Of a stretch of 64,000 nt of DNA, positions 1-9,813 are shown piece after piece (positions within the stretch are counted from its first letter, which is position 1; every line of letters starts with the position of its first letter). Made by a program: the position numbers and the translations under genes. The stretch is from Mycolicibacterium llatzerense. Its GTDB lineage: Bacteria > Actinomycetota > Actinomycetes > Mycobacteriales > Mycobacteriaceae. Under the pieces are notes generated by a model. It made no database searches. It was not told where the DNA came from and saw nothing but the letters and a program-made list of their open reading frames with translations. The stretch is taken from positions 1 through 64,000 of the forward strand of contig NZ_JXST01000019.1 of NCBI RefSeq assembly GCF_000878195.1, in the 5' to 3' direction.

Positions 1-1029
1 GCGCTTGAGGTCGACCCGCCCCACCAGCCGGCCGTCGAGCAGGAAAGGCCAGACGTAGTAACCGAATTGGCGTTTGGCTGCCGGGGTGTAGATCTCGATC
101 CGGTAATGGAAGCCGAACAGCCGCTCGACGCGGGGCCGGAAGAAGATCAGCGGATCGAACGGGCACAGTAGCGCCGTCCCCCGGTCGCGCCGCGGCACCG
201 TCTGCCCGGCGCGCAGGTACGCCGGGGTGCCGTCGACCGTCACGGCCTCCAACTCGCCTTCGGCGACCAGCGCCGCCAGCGCCGGTTTCACCTGGCGCGC
301 ACCCAGCCGGAAATAGTCGCGGATATCTGCCTCGGTGCCCACGCCCAGCGCCCCGGCCGCCTTGAGCACCAACTGCCGGACCGCCTCGTCGTCGGAGATC
401 TCGCGGGCCAGCACCTCTGCCGGCAGCACCCGTTCGACCAGGTCATAGTGCCGGGCGAAGCCGACCCGGGTGGCGGTGGTGAGCACACCCGACGACCACA
501 GGGCCTCGGCCACCCACTTGGTGTCACTGCGGCCCCACCACGGCCCTTTGGCACCGCGCGGCTCGGCCTCGAGGTGGGCCTCGATCTGGCCCGCGGTCGA
601 CGGCCCTAGTTCGGCGATGGCGGCGACGATCTTCTCGGCCAAGTCGCCGTTGCGCTTGACGATCTCTGTGCCCCACCGACCGTGGGTGTACTCGCGCATA
701 CGCCAGCGCAGCAGCGGCCAGTCGTCGACGGGCAGCAACGCCGCCTCGTGCGCCCAATATTCGATGAACTGCCGCGGCGACCGCGCATTGTGGCTCCAGG
801 CCAGCGCGTCGAGCGCGTCCCGGTCGTATGCCCCCAGCCTGCTGAACACCGGCGCATAGTGCGCCCGTACGCAGACCGACACCGAATCCAATTGCAGCAC
901 TTGTATTCTGGACATCAAACGTTTCAGGTGCGCACGGGTTACCGGACCGGACGGCTTGGGCTCGTAAAGGCCCTGGGCGGCGACGGCAATGCGACGGGCC
1001 TGGACCGTGGTGAGTTCTGCCACTGTCAC
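1..1029 (-). CDS. YcaQ-type winged-helix protein (3' end cut off by window)
   Basis: The reading frame stays open to the window edge, so the C-terminus is missing. The translation has the layout of the YcaQ/AlkZ winged-helix family: an N-terminal TVQARRIAVAAQGL segment, LQLDSVSVCVRAHYAPVFSRLG, a WAHEAALLP motif, and later a YLRAG...LLCPFDPLIFFRPRVERLFGF segment. Known members are DNA glycosylases that unhook interstrand crosslinks or remove bulky alkylated bases; that role is transferred from the family. The start is uncertain: GTG at 1029 or 1023 fits the family N-terminus, while an in-frame ATG at 1062 would add 11 residues. None has a convincing ribosome site. It diverges from topoN. Confidence 0.75.
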   Translation of the reverse strand, partial: MTVAELTTVQARRIAVAAQGLYEPKPSGPVTRAHLKRLMSRIQVLQLDSVSVCVRAHYAPVFSRLGAYDRDALDALAWSHNARSPRQFIEYWAHEAALLPVDDWPLLRWRMREYTHGRWGTEIVKRNGDLAEKIVAAIAELGPSTAGQIEAHLEAEPRGAKGPWWGRSDTKWVAEALWSSGVLTTATRVGFARHYDLVERVLPAEVLAREISDDEAVRQLVLKAAGALGVGTEADIRDYFRLGARQVKPALAALVAEGELEAVTVDGTPAYLRAGQTVPRRDRGTALLCPFDPLIFFRPRVERLFGFHYRIEIYTPAAKRQFGYYVWPFLLDGRLVGRVDLKR

Positions 1030-1163
1030 ATCGTGGCGCAGACCACCGACAAATTCGCGCATGGATCTGCAAGGTTGTCGGCTCCACCGCCTACCATTCC
1101 TGCGGCACACCCTGTATTGGGGCATGGGCGCTTCATGCCCGGCCCTGACGGAAAGGACCAGCA

Positions 1164-3197
1164 GTGAGCTACAACGCTGCGGACATCACCGAACTCGACG
1201 ATGTTCAGCACACCCGCCTGCGACCGGCGGTCAACCTGGGCCTGGACGTGCTCAACACCGCCCTGCGCGAGCTGGTGGACAACGCGGTGGAAGAGGTCGC
1301 CGACCCCAGCCACGGCGGGTCGACCGTCACCATCACGCTGCACGCCGACGGATCGGTCAGCGTCGCCGACGACGGCCGCGGCCTGCCCATCGACTCCGAC
1401 CCGGTAACCGGCAAGAACGGCATCGTCAAGACCCTCGGGACGGCTCGCGCCGGTGGCAAGTTCTCCGCTCACACCGACGCCACCAGCACCGGAGCCGGCC
1501 TCAACGGCATCGGCGCCGCCGCCGCGGTGTTCATCTCCGCCCGCACCGATGTGACGGTGCGCCGCGCCGGCAAGACCTACCTGCAGAGCTTCGGCCACGG
1601 CTACCCCGGCACGTTCGAGGGGAAGGATTTCGACCCGAACGCCGAGTTCATCCGTGCTGACAACCAGAAACTGCGCGGCACGGGCAACCGCAAACCCGAC
1701 GCCCACGGCACCACCGTGCGCATCCTGTTCGACCCGGCCGTCGTACCGGACGCCGGCGTGGACATCGCCGAGGTCCTGCTGCGCGCCCACGCCGCGGCCC
1801 GGATGTGCCCCGGTGTGCACCTGAAGGTCGTCGACGAGGGCTGGCCCGGCGAGGAAGTCCCACCCGCACTGCTGCAGCCGTTCGACGGCCCCTGGGGCAC
1901 CGAGGCGCTGCTCGACCTCATGTGCACCTCCGCGGGCACTCCCCTGCCCGCGGTCCGCGCCGTCGTGGAGGGCCGCGGTGAGTACACCACCGGGCGCGGC
2001 CCCACGCCGTTCCGCTGGTCGCTGACCGCCGGACCGGCCGAACCGGCCACCGTGGCCGCGTTCTGCAACACCGTGCGCACCCCCGGCGGCGGGTCGCACC
2101 TGACCGCCGCGATCAAGGGCCTGTCCGAAGCCCTGGCCGATCGCGCGTCCCGGATCCGGGACCTGGGTCTGGCCAAGGGTGAGGACGGCCCAGAGCCTCA
2201 GGACTTCGCCGCGGTCACCGCGTTGGCCGTCGACACCCGCGCGCCGGACGTGGGCTGGGACTCGCAGGCCAAGACGGCGGTCTCGTCGCGCTCGCTGAAC
2301 GTCGCGATGGCCCCAGATGTGGCGCGCAGCGTCAACGTCTGGGCCGCGAGCCCCGCCAACGCCGACACGGTGTCGCTGTGGACCCGCCTCGCGCTGGAGT
2401 CGGCCCGGGCGCGGCGCAGCGCCGAGGGCGCCAAGGCGCGCTCCCGCGCGGCGTCGAAAGCCAAGGGGCTCGGCACGAACCTGTCGCTGCCGCCGAAGCT
2501 GCTGCCGAGCCGGGAGACCGGCCGCGGGTCGGGCGCCGAACTGTTCCTGTGTGAGGGCGATTCCGCGCTTGGCACCATCAAGGCGGCGCGCGACGCCACC
2601 TTCCAGGCGGCCTTCCCGCTGAAAGGCAAGCCGCCCAACGTCTACGGGTTCACGGTCAACAAGGCCCGGGTCAAGGATGAGTTCGATTCCATCGAACGCA
2701 TCCTGGGCTGCGGCGTGCGCGACAATTGCGACCCCGAGCAGTGCCGCTACGACCGGATCCTGTTCGCGTCCGACGCCGACCCCGACGGCGGCAACATCAA
2801 CTCGAGCCTGATCTCGATGTTCCTGGACTTCTACCGCCCGCTCGTCGCGGCCGGCATGGTCTACGTGACGCTGCCGCCGCTGTTCGTCGTCAAGGACGGA
2901 CAGGAACGCATCTATTGCCAGGACGAATCCGAGCGCGACACCGCCGTCGCCGAGTTGAAGGCCAGGTCCAAGCGCCGCGTGGAAGTGCAGCGCAACAAGG
3001 GTCTCGGTGAGATGGATGCCGACGACTTCTGGAACACCGTGCTCGATCCGCAGCGGCGCACCGTGATTCGGGTGCACCTCGACGACAGTGAGAAGAAGTT
3101 GCACCACACCCTGTTCGGCGGGCCGCCCGAGGGCCGGCGCAGCTGGATGGCCGAAGTGGCCGCCGTCGTCGACACCCTTGCGCTGGACCTGGACTAG
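1164..3197 (+). CDS. topoN: Atypical type II topoisomerase, ATPase/TOPRIM subunit (TopoN, GyrB/ParE-like)
   Basis: This 677-residue protein has a GHKL ATPase domain with ELVDNAVEEV (residues 36-45), DDGRGLP (69-75) and a GAGLNGIG lid (110-117). A transducer with QAK in place of the usual QTK loop follows, then a TOPRIM domain with EGDSA (Glu464) and the metal triad Asp537/539/541 in SDADPDGG. The usual RPGMYIG segment is replaced by RPAVNLG, and the second half of EGDSAGG reads EGDSALG. The protein is therefore neither standard GyrB nor ParE. It resembles TopoN of M. smegmatis, which with TopoM forms an ATP-dependent enzyme reported to introduce positive supercoils. The GTG start has GAAAGGA 6 nt upstream. 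topoM follows after 12 nt, so the two are cotranscribed. Confidence 0.88.
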   Translation: MSYNAADITELDDVQHTRLRPAVNLGLDVLNTALRELVDNAVEEVADPSHGGSTVTITLHADGSVSVADDGRGLPIDSDPVTGKNGIVKTLGTARAGGKFSAHTDATSTGAGLNGIGAAAAVFISARTDVTVRRAGKTYLQSFGHGYPGTFEGKDFDPNAEFIRADNQKLRGTGNRKPDAHGTTVRILFDPAVVPDAGVDIAEVLLRAHAAARMCPGVHLKVVDEGWPGEEVPPALLQPFDGPWGTEALLDLMCTSAGTPLPAVRAVVEGRGEYTTGRGPTPFRWSLTAGPAEPATVAAFCNTVRTPGGGSHLTAAIKGLSEALADRASRIRDLGLAKGEDGPEPQDFAAVTALAVDTRAPDVGWDSQAKTAVSSRSLNVAMAPDVARSVNVWAASPANADTVSLWTRLALESARARRSAEGAKARSRAASKAKGLGTNLSLPPKLLPSRETGRGSGAELFLCEGDSALGTIKAARDATFQAAFPLKGKPPNVYGFTVNKARVKDEFDSIERILGCGVRDNCDPEQCRYDRILFASDADPDGGNINSSLISMFLDFYRPLVAAGMVYVTLPPLFVVKDGQERIYCQDESERDTAVAELKARSKRRVEVQRNKGLGEMDADDFWNTVLDPQRRTVIRVHLDDSEKKLHHTLFGGPPEGRRSWMAEVAAVVDTLALDLD

Positions 3198-3209
3198 AAG
3201 GACTCGACC

Positions 3210-5351
3210 GTGACCTCCCCCCTCGACCTTCCCGAGCAGAATCCGGACCTGGTCCTCGACCAGAGCGCCGATGATTACTGGAACCACTACCAGCTGACGT
3301 TCGCGCTCTACAGCGTCAGCGACCGCGCCATCCCGTCGGCGTTCGACGGCCTCAAGCCCGGCCAGCGCCGGCTGCTGTACCAGATGCACGACTCGAAACT
3401 GCTGCCCGGCAACAAGCCGCAGAAGTCCTCGAAGGTCTGCTCGGCCGTCACCGGCAACCTGCACCCGCATGGCGGCGCGTCGATGTACGGCGCCGCGGCG
3501 CTGATGGCCGCCGAGTTCCAGCGCGTGAAAGTCATTGACGGACAAGGCGCTTTCCCGCGCATCCAGGGCGACATCCCCGCCGCCGACCGGTACACCGAGA
3601 TGCGACTGTCGGCGCCCGGTGCGGCGCTGACCGCCGAACTCGACGACCACGCGGTCCCGATGGTGCCCACCTTCGACGGGGAGTGGATCGAGCCCACGAT
3701 GCTGCCGGCCCAGTGGCCGGTGCTGCTCTGCAACGGCGCCGTCGGTATCGCCGAAGGCTGGGCCACCAAGGTGCCGGCGCACAATCCGCGCGAGATCATG
3801 GCGGCCTGTCGGGCGCTGCTGAAGACCCCGAACATGACCGACGACCGGCTCGCCAAGCTGATCCCGGGCCCTGACTGGGGCTGCGGGTCGACGGTGGTCG
3901 GGAGCGCCGGCCTGCGCGAGTACCTCACCACCGGCCGGGGTGCGCTCACGGTGCGCGGCACCTTGTCGGTCGACGGCAAGAACGTCGTCATCACCGAGCT
4001 GCCGCCCGGTGTCGCGAGCAACACTGTGCAGGACCGGATTCGGGCGCTGGTCGAGTCCGGCGAGCTGGCCGGTGTCGCCGACATGTCCGACCTGACCGAC
4101 CGTCGCAACGGGTTGCGCATCGTCGTCACCGCCAAGCGTGGCCACGCCGCCGAAACCATCCGCGACCAGCTGCTCGCGTTGACTCCGTTGGAGTCGACGT
4201 TCGCCGCCAGCCTGGTCGCGCTCGACGAGGATCGGGTGCCGCGCTGGTGGACGGTGCGCGAGCTGATCGGCGCATTCCTGCACCTGCGCGACTCCGTGGT
4301 GCTGCACCGCAGCCAGTATCGGCTCGAGAAGGTCACCGCCCGTAGGCATCTGGTGTCCGGGTTGATGAAGATCCACCTGGACATCGACGCCGCTGTCGCG
4401 GTCATCCGCGGCTCGGACACTGTGGACGACGCCCGGCGGGGACTGCAGGAACGGTTCAGCATCGATGAGGAGCAGGCCAATTACGTACTGGCCTTGCAGC
4501 TTCGACGGCTGACGAAGCTCGACGTCATCGAGCTGCAGGCCGAAGCGGACAAGTTGGACGCGGAATTCGCCGAGCTGACCGAGCTGGTGTCGAACCCGGA
4601 CGCCCGGCGCGTGGTGATCGACAACGAGTTGAAGGAGACGGCGAAGCTGTTCGCCGGACCCGAATTCGACCGCCGGACCGTCCTCGATCTCGAGGGTGTC
4701 CCGACGGCATCGGGCTCCGACGAGGATGGCGCCCGCGAACGAAAGGTCAACGCCAACTGGCGTCTTGACGATCGCGGCGTGTTCTCCGACACCCACGGCG
4801 ACCTGCTCACCGCGGGCCTGGGGTGGGCGGTGTGGACCGACGGGCGCGTCAAGTTCACCAACGGCAACGGCCTGCCGTTCAAGACCCGCGACATCCCGGT
4901 GGCTCCGGACATCACCGGGCTGCTGCGCTCGGGTGTGCTGACGCCCGGCTACCACCTGGCGCTGGTGACGCGCCGCGGCAAGGTTCTGCGTATCGATCCG
5001 GCCTCGGTGAATCCGCAAGGCGCGGCAGGCAATGGCGTCGCCGGCGTGAAACTGGCGGGCGAGGGCGACGAGGTCATCGCCGCGCTGCCGATCACCTGCG
5101 GGAACGGCGAGGCAATCCTGTCGACGTCCGAAAAGGGTTGGAAGGTAACCGAAGTCGCCGACATCCCGGTCAAGGGCCGCGGTGGCGCCGGCGTCGGGTT
5201 CCACCCGTTCACCGCCGGCGAGAGCATTCTCGTTACGGCGGCGGTCTCCCCCACCGGGTTTGTGCGCAACGGGAGAGCCGTGCGCGCCGAGAAACGTGCG
5301 AAGGCGTCGGTGAAGGGATCGGGTTCGGACGTGTCGCCCGCGGGAGAGTAA
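3210..5351 (+). CDS. topoM: Atypical type II topoisomerase, DNA cleavage/rejoining subunit (TopoM, GyrA/ParC-like)
   Basis: This 713-residue partner of TopoN is shorter than a typical mycobacterial GyrA. The winged-helix cleavage domain carries the catalytic tyrosine Tyr128 in AADRYTEMRLS, close to the GyrA motif AAMRYTEARL. The quinolone-interacting helix reads HPHGGASMYG (residues 85-94), so both acidic positions of mycobacterial GyrA, Asp89 and Asp94, are glycine here. A coiled-coil gate lies around residues 330-480. The C-terminal domain (about 510-690) shows weak beta-pinwheel repeats such as GNGVAGVKL and GRGGAGVGF but no clear GyrA box. The stop codon lies in the loop of a perfect hairpin, so the operon ends here. 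The function is inferred from the M. smegmatis TopoNM work. Confidence 0.88.
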   Translation: MTSPLDLPEQNPDLVLDQSADDYWNHYQLTFALYSVSDRAIPSAFDGLKPGQRRLLYQMHDSKLLPGNKPQKSSKVCSAVTGNLHPHGGASMYGAAALMAAEFQRVKVIDGQGAFPRIQGDIPAADRYTEMRLSAPGAALTAELDDHAVPMVPTFDGEWIEPTMLPAQWPVLLCNGAVGIAEGWATKVPAHNPREIMAACRALLKTPNMTDDRLAKLIPGPDWGCGSTVVGSAGLREYLTTGRGALTVRGTLSVDGKNVVITELPPGVASNTVQDRIRALVESGELAGVADMSDLTDRRNGLRIVVTAKRGHAAETIRDQLLALTPLESTFAASLVALDEDRVPRWWTVRELIGAFLHLRDSVVLHRSQYRLEKVTARRHLVSGLMKIHLDIDAAVAVIRGSDTVDDARRGLQERFSIDEEQANYVLALQLRRLTKLDVIELQAEADKLDAEFAELTELVSNPDARRVVIDNELKETAKLFAGPEFDRRTVLDLEGVPTASGSDEDGARERKVNANWRLDDRGVFSDTHGDLLTAGLGWAVWTDGRVKFTNGNGLPFKTRDIPVAPDITGLLRSGVLTPGYHLALVTRRGKVLRIDPASVNPQGAAGNGVAGVKLAGEGDEVIAALPITCGNGEAILSTSEKGWKVTEVADIPVKGRGGAGVGFHPFTAGESILVTAAVSPTGFVRNGRAVRAEKRAKASVKGSGSDVSPAGE

Positions 5352-5362
5352 CCCGCGGGCTT
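5336..5362 (+). terminator. Hairpin terminator spanning the topoM stop codon
   Basis: A perfect 9-bp stem, GCCCGCGGG (5336-5344) with CCCGCGGGC (5352-5360), encloses a 7-nt loop that contains the TAA stop. There is no T-tract. It sits between convergent topoM and the transglutaminase gene and could serve both strands. Confidence 0.6.
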
Positions 5363-5372
5363 GGCCGACCGG

Positions 5373-6176
5373 TCAGCTGATCGATACCAGGTCGTGGACC
5401 GAGTCGATGGGCAGATCGGTATCCGTGACGGCGGTGACCGCGACGCGGTTCAGATTGATGGCACCGTTGTGGTTGTCCAAGAAAGCGATATCAGCGGCGT
5501 CGCGTCCGGTCGCGACGCGCACCATGGACTGCCGTGGCGCCAGTCCGGTCGCATCGACGACCCGCCACTGGCCGTCGACGAGCGCTTCGGCCACAGAGTG
5601 GAAGTCCATGGGAACACACCCGGGCGCATACACCGCCACCAGGCGAGCCGGGACTTTCGCGGCACGCAGCAGCGCTACGACCAAATGGGCGTAGTCCCGA
5701 CAAACTCCGCGTCCGGCCAGCAGGGTGTCGACGGCGCCGTCGATGGGATCACTGGAGCCGGGGACGTATTGCAGCCGGTACCCAACCCAGTAGCAGATTT
5801 TCTCCAACAGGGTTGCGGCGTCCGAATACTGGCCGAATTCTGCTGCGGCGAAGCCGTAGAGTCTGTCCGCTTCGGCGTACCGACTGGGCCGCAGATACAT
5901 CGTCCTGTCGTAGTCCGAGACCGGAGCCGGGTCGCAGTGCCCGTCGATCGTCGCCGAGTAGTGGACGCTCAAGTTGCCGGGGGCCGCATCGAAGGTATGA
6001 ATGCGGGTTCCGTGCGCCCCGCATATCTCGCGGGGCTGTATTGCGTTGCCGTTCAACACAAATGACATCGACTCCGCGACCGTCGCGCCGGGGTGTGGAG
6101 CGACCGCGATCTGAAACTCCAGCGTGGTCGGTTCGGTCACCTCGACGTCGAGCTCAGCACTCACCTGTCGCTTCAT
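5373..6176 (-). CDS. Transglutaminase-like cysteine protease-fold protein
   Basis: This 267-residue protein has an N-terminal beta-rich part and a C-terminal transglutaminase-like domain. The catalytic triad is visible as Cys159 in GRGVCRDYAH, His193 in DFHSVAEA and Asp208 in VVDATG. No signal peptide or membrane segment is apparent, so it is probably cytoplasmic. Bacterial members include peptidases and amide-modifying enzymes; no substrate can be assigned. ATG at 6176 opens the domain cleanly. The gene converges on topoM and sits alone, 37 bp upstream of the divergently placed end of dfrA. Confidence 0.8.
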   Translation of the reverse strand: MKRQVSAELDVEVTEPTTLEFQIAVAPHPGATVAESMSFVLNGNAIQPREICGAHGTRIHTFDAAPGNLSVHYSATIDGHCDPAPVSDYDRTMYLRPSRYAEADRLYGFAAAEFGQYSDAATLLEKICYWVGYRLQYVPGSSDPIDGAVDTLLAGRGVCRDYAHLVVALLRAAKVPARLVAVYAPGCVPMDFHSVAEALVDGQWRVVDATGLAPRQSMVRVATGRDAADIAFLDNHNGAINLNRVAVTAVTDTDLPIDSVHDLVSIS

Positions 6177-6213
6177 GCCACAGATGATGCCAGTACGCGC
6201 GACGACCGGCAGA

Positions 6214-6744
<531 letters not shown>

Positions 6745-6747
6745 AGG

Positions 6748-7548
6748 TCAGACCGCAACGGGAGCCTTGATCGCCGGGTGCGGGTCGTAGTTGACGATCG
6801 CGATGTCCTCGTACTCGTAGTCGAAGATCGAATCCCGACGCGCCAGAACCAGTTCCGGATACGGCCGAGCCTCGCGGGACAGCTGCAGCTGCACCTGCTC
6901 GACGTGGTTGTCGTAGATGTGGCAGTCGCCGCCGGTCCAGACGAACTCGCCGACCTCGAGGCCCGCCTGGGCGGCCATCATGTGCGTCAGCAGCGCGTAG
7001 GAGGCGATGTTGAACGGCACGCCGAGGAACAGGTCGGCGCTGCGCTGGTACAGCTGGCAGCTCAGCTTGCCGTCGGCGACGTAGAACTGGAACAGCGCGT
7101 GGCACGGCGGCAGGGCCATCTGGGCAATCTCGCCGACGTTCCAGGCCGAGACGATGTTCCGTCGGCTGTCCGGGTTGGTCTTGAGCATCTCGAGCGCCGC
7201 GCTGATCTGGTCGACGTGCTCGCCGGACGGCGTCGGCCAGGACCGCCACTGGACGCCGTACACGGGCCCGAGTTCGCCTGTCTCCGAAGCCCATTCGTCC
7301 CAGATGGTGACGCCACGCTCCTGCAGCCACCGCACATTCGAGTCGCCGCGCAGGAACCACAGCAGCTCATAGATCACCGATTTGGTGTGCACCTTCTTGG
7401 TGGTCAGCAGCGGGAAACCGGCCGCCAGGTCGTAGCGCAGCTGGTGGCCGAACAGGCTGCGGGTGCCGGTCCCGGTGCGATCGGATTTCGGCGTGCCCTG
7501 CTCGAGCACCAGGCGCAGCAGGTCTTCATACGGAGTCGGCACAGCCAC
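6748..7548 (-). CDS. thyA: Thymidylate synthase
   Basis: This 266-residue ThyA methylates dUMP to dTMP using methylene-tetrahydrofolate. It keeps [19 protein letters not shown] near the N-terminus, the catalytic cysteine in [13 protein letters not shown], the dUMP-binding [20 protein letters not shown], and the C-terminal [11 protein letters not shown] that closes over the active site. It starts with GTG at 7548. A TAAGCT hexamer ends 6 nt upstream of that codon, consistent with a leaderless transcript. dfrA follows, coupling dTMP synthesis with folate recycling as in M. tuberculosis Rv2764c-Rv2763c. Confidence 0.97.
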   Translation of the reverse strand: MAVPTPYEDLLRLVLEQGTPKSDRTGTGTRSLFGHQLRYDLAAGFPLLTTKKVHTKSVIYELLWFLRGDSNVRWLQERGVTIWDEWASETGELGPVYGVQWRSWPTPSGEHVDQISAALEMLKTNPDSRRNIVSAWNVGEIAQMALPPCHALFQFYVADGKLSCQLYQRSADLFLGVPFNIASYALLTHMMAAQAGLEVGEFVWTGGDCHIYDNHVEQVQLQLSREARPYPELVLARRDSIFDYEYEDIAIVNYDPHPAIKAPVAV

Positions 7549-7591
7549 GCTGCCAGCTTACGTGCGGCACCCCCGGAGTAGAACGGATGCC

Positions 7592-8332
7592 ATGCCGATC
7601 ACCAAGGACTCCATCACCACCGCCGACGGCAGCTGCGCCGTCACCGTCGCAACCCCCGAGGGCACCGGTCCGTGGCCCGCGGTGGTCATGTACCCCGACG
7701 CGGGCGGCCCGCGGCAGACCTTCGACGACATGGCCGCGCGCCTGGCCGCATTGGGCTACGTGGTGCTGGTGCCGGACATCTACTACCGCGACGCCGGGTG
7801 GGCGCCGTTCGACATGGCCACCGCGTTCTCCGACGAGACCGAACGGGCGCGGCTGTTCGGGATGATGCGCAAGGTCACGCAGGACATCATGGCCGCCGAT
7901 GCGGCGGCATTCTTCGACTATCTGGCCGCCCGGCCCGAGGTCAGGGGCGACAAGTTCGGTACCACCGGCTACTGCATGGGCGGCCGCACCTCGGTCGTCA
8001 TCGCCGGCAAGCTGCCCGACCGGGTCGCCGCGGCGATGTCGTTCCACGGCGGCGGACTCGTCACCGACACCGACGACAGCCCGCACCTGAACGCCGGCCG
8101 GATCAGCGCGGTGGTTTATGTGGGCGCCGCCGAGAACGACGGGTCCTTCACCGCCGAGCAGGGCGAGATTCTGGACCGCGCGCTGACCGACGCGGGCGTC
8201 GAGCACACCGTCGAGTTCTACCCCGCCGCGCACGGTTTCGCGGTGCCCGACAACGCCGGCGCCTACGACGAGGCCGCGGCGCAGCGGCACTGGGAGGCGA
8301 TGGAGCGGGTCTTCGGCGCGGCGCTGAAGTAA
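7592..8332 (+). CDS. Dienelactone hydrolase family protein
   Basis: This 246-residue alpha/beta hydrolase has the dienelactone-hydrolase triad: Cys128 in GYCMGG, Asp183 in AENDGSF and His214 in AAHGFAVP. A cysteine nucleophile separates it from serine esterases. Family members open lactone rings such as dienelactone; the natural substrate here is unknown. ATG at 7592 is chosen because the domain begins there and GGAG lies 13 nt upstream; a longer frame would run into the thyA leader. The position next to thyA matches M. tuberculosis Rv2765. Confidence 0.88.
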   Translation: MPITKDSITTADGSCAVTVATPEGTGPWPAVVMYPDAGGPRQTFDDMAARLAALGYVVLVPDIYYRDAGWAPFDMATAFSDETERARLFGMMRKVTQDIMAADAAAFFDYLAARPEVRGDKFGTTGYCMGGRTSVVIAGKLPDRVAAAMSFHGGGLVTDTDDSPHLNAGRISAVVYVGAAENDGSFTAEQGEILDRALTDAGVEHTVEFYPAAHGFAVPDNAGAYDEAAAQRHWEAMERVFGAALK

Positions 8333-8376
8333 CCCCCGGAGCTGGCCCAGCTCCCGCCGTGCGGGACGATTGACGT

Positions 8377-9294
8377 GTGTATGACCAGCCCAGCACCTAC
8401 GAACCCGACGCCAACGAGCACGGATCCCGACTGGACCCCGTACTCGCGCGCAGCTGGCTGCTGGTCAACGGAGCGCAGTTCGACCGCTTCTCGCCGGCCA
8501 CCCGGTCGCCCGCGGACATCGTCATCGTCGACATCGAGGACGCGGTAGCGCCCAAGGACAAGGACTCGGCGCGCGACAACGCGGCACGCTGGCTCGGCGA
8601 GGGCAACACCGACTGGGTCCGCGTCAACGGGTTCGGTACCCCGTGGTGGGCCGACGACCTCGAGATGCTCTCGAAGACGTCGGTGGGCGGCATCATGCTG
8701 GCGATGGTCGAGTCCGTCGACCACGTCACCGAGACGGCGAAGCGGCTGCCCAACGTGCCGATCGTCGCGCTTGTCGAGACCGCCCGCGGCCTCGAGCGCA
8801 TCACCGAGATCGCGTCGGCCAAGGGCACGTTCCGGCTGGCGTTCGGTATCGGTGATTTCCGCCGCGACACCGGCTTCGGCGACAACCCGGCGACGCTGGC
8901 CTACGCCCGGTCGCGGTTCACGATCGCGGCCAAGGCGGCACACCTGCCCGGCGCCATTGACGGCCCGACCATCGGGTCCAGCAGCCGCAAGCTCAGTGAG
9001 GCCACCGCGGTGTCCATCGAGTTCGGCATGACCGGCAAGATCTGCCTGACCCCCGAGCAGTGCGGAACGGTCAACGAGGGCCTGTCTCCGTCACTGGACG
9101 AAATCGCTTGGGCGCAGGAGTTTTTCGCGGAGTTCGAGCGCGACGGCGGCGAAATCCGCAACGGCTCGGACCTGCCGCGTATCGCGCGCGCCAACAAGAT
9201 CCTCGATCTGGCGAAGGCGTACGGCATTCACCCGTCGATGTTCGGCGACGACCCCGACCACGTGTCGGCGCCGTCGGACACCTACCACTACTGA
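8377..9294 (+). CDS. HpcH/HpaI aldolase / CoA-ester lyase (CitE-like)
   Basis: This 305-residue TIM-barrel protein is of the citrate-lyase-beta/HpcH type. It shows the strand motifs DIVIVDIEDAVAP, DWVRVNGFGTPWWADDLEML, VALVETARGLERI with the metal-binding glutamate, and LAFGIGDFRRDTGFG. Members cleave CoA or free acids such as malyl-CoA or citramalyl-CoA; the exact substrate is not evident. GTG at 8377 is the likely start. The gene follows the dienelactone hydrolase by 44 bp on the same strand. Its 3' end overlaps the convergent membrane gene by 7 bp. Confidence 0.82.
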   Translation: MYDQPSTYEPDANEHGSRLDPVLARSWLLVNGAQFDRFSPATRSPADIVIVDIEDAVAPKDKDSARDNAARWLGEGNTDWVRVNGFGTPWWADDLEMLSKTSVGGIMLAMVESVDHVTETAKRLPNVPIVALVETARGLERITEIASAKGTFRLAFGIGDFRRDTGFGDNPATLAYARSRFTIAAKAAHLPGAIDGPTIGSSSRKLSEATAVSIEFGMTGKICLTPEQCGTVNEGLSPSLDEIAWAQEFFAEFERDGGEIRNGSDLPRIARANKILDLAKAYGIHPSMFGDDPDHVSAPSDTYHY

Positions 9295-9767
9295 GCGGCG
9301 TCCCCGGCCTTCTTGTTGCGACGCAACACCGACGCGAAAGCCCGGATGATGCCGCGCGCCGCGTACCAACCCGCCAGCGCGGTGAAGACGATCAGCGCGA
9401 TGAACATCGGCAGCCAACCGGTGCGGGAGTGCTTGACGTTCCACCAGATGATGGTGAACAGCACCGCCAGGATGAAGACCAGGATGTCGCGCAGCCGGCC
9501 TTCACGGTTGAACGCGTAGCCGATCGCCGTCGACTTGAGCTGGCGGCTGCGGTCGACAGCGGTGATCAGCTCGTCGATCCGCATGTCGATGGTTCGTTGC
9601 AACTCGGCGCGGCGCTCGGTCTGCTCGGCCGGGATGCGGTCCAGCAGGTCCATGTCGGCCTTGATCGCGGCCCGCACGTCCGGTGGCTTCAGGTTGCCCG
9701 CGACGGCTCCGAGCAGCGCGCCTCCGGCCAGCGGCGCGGCTCCCAATGCCAGGTCCGCTATTCCCAT
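9288..9767 (-). CDS. Small conserved membrane protein
   Basis: This protein of about 159 residues begins MGIADLALGAAPLAGGALLGAVAG, a small hydrophobic segment. A charged middle follows (ADMDLLDRIPAEQTERRAELQRTIDMRIDEL) that could form an amphipathic helix or coiled coil, then two C-terminal membrane helices (ILVFILAVLFTIIWW and WLPMFIALIVFTALAGWYA). The tail is basic (RRNKK). ATG at 9767 has GAGGAG 7 nt upstream, so a frame extension to 9803 is not used. No function is known to me. Confidence 0.7.
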   Translation of the reverse strand: MGIADLALGAAPLAGGALLGAVAGNLKPPDVRAAIKADMDLLDRIPAEQTERRAELQRTIDMRIDELITAVDRSRQLKSTAIGYAFNREGRLRDILVFILAVLFTIIWWNVKHSRTGWLPMFIALIVFTALAGWYAARGIIRAFASVLRRNKKAGDAAQ

Positions 9768-9813
9768 CGTCGGCTCCTCGTCTGTCCACTCAATCCAAAA
9801 CACTACGGACCAA

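Noticed and set aside
1026..5204. A 1392-residue open frame antisense to topoN and topoM
   Set aside because: It is a by-product of high GC and codon bias: the composition is rich in Arg, Val, Gly and His without any domain, while the plus-strand frames are clear topoisomerase subunits.
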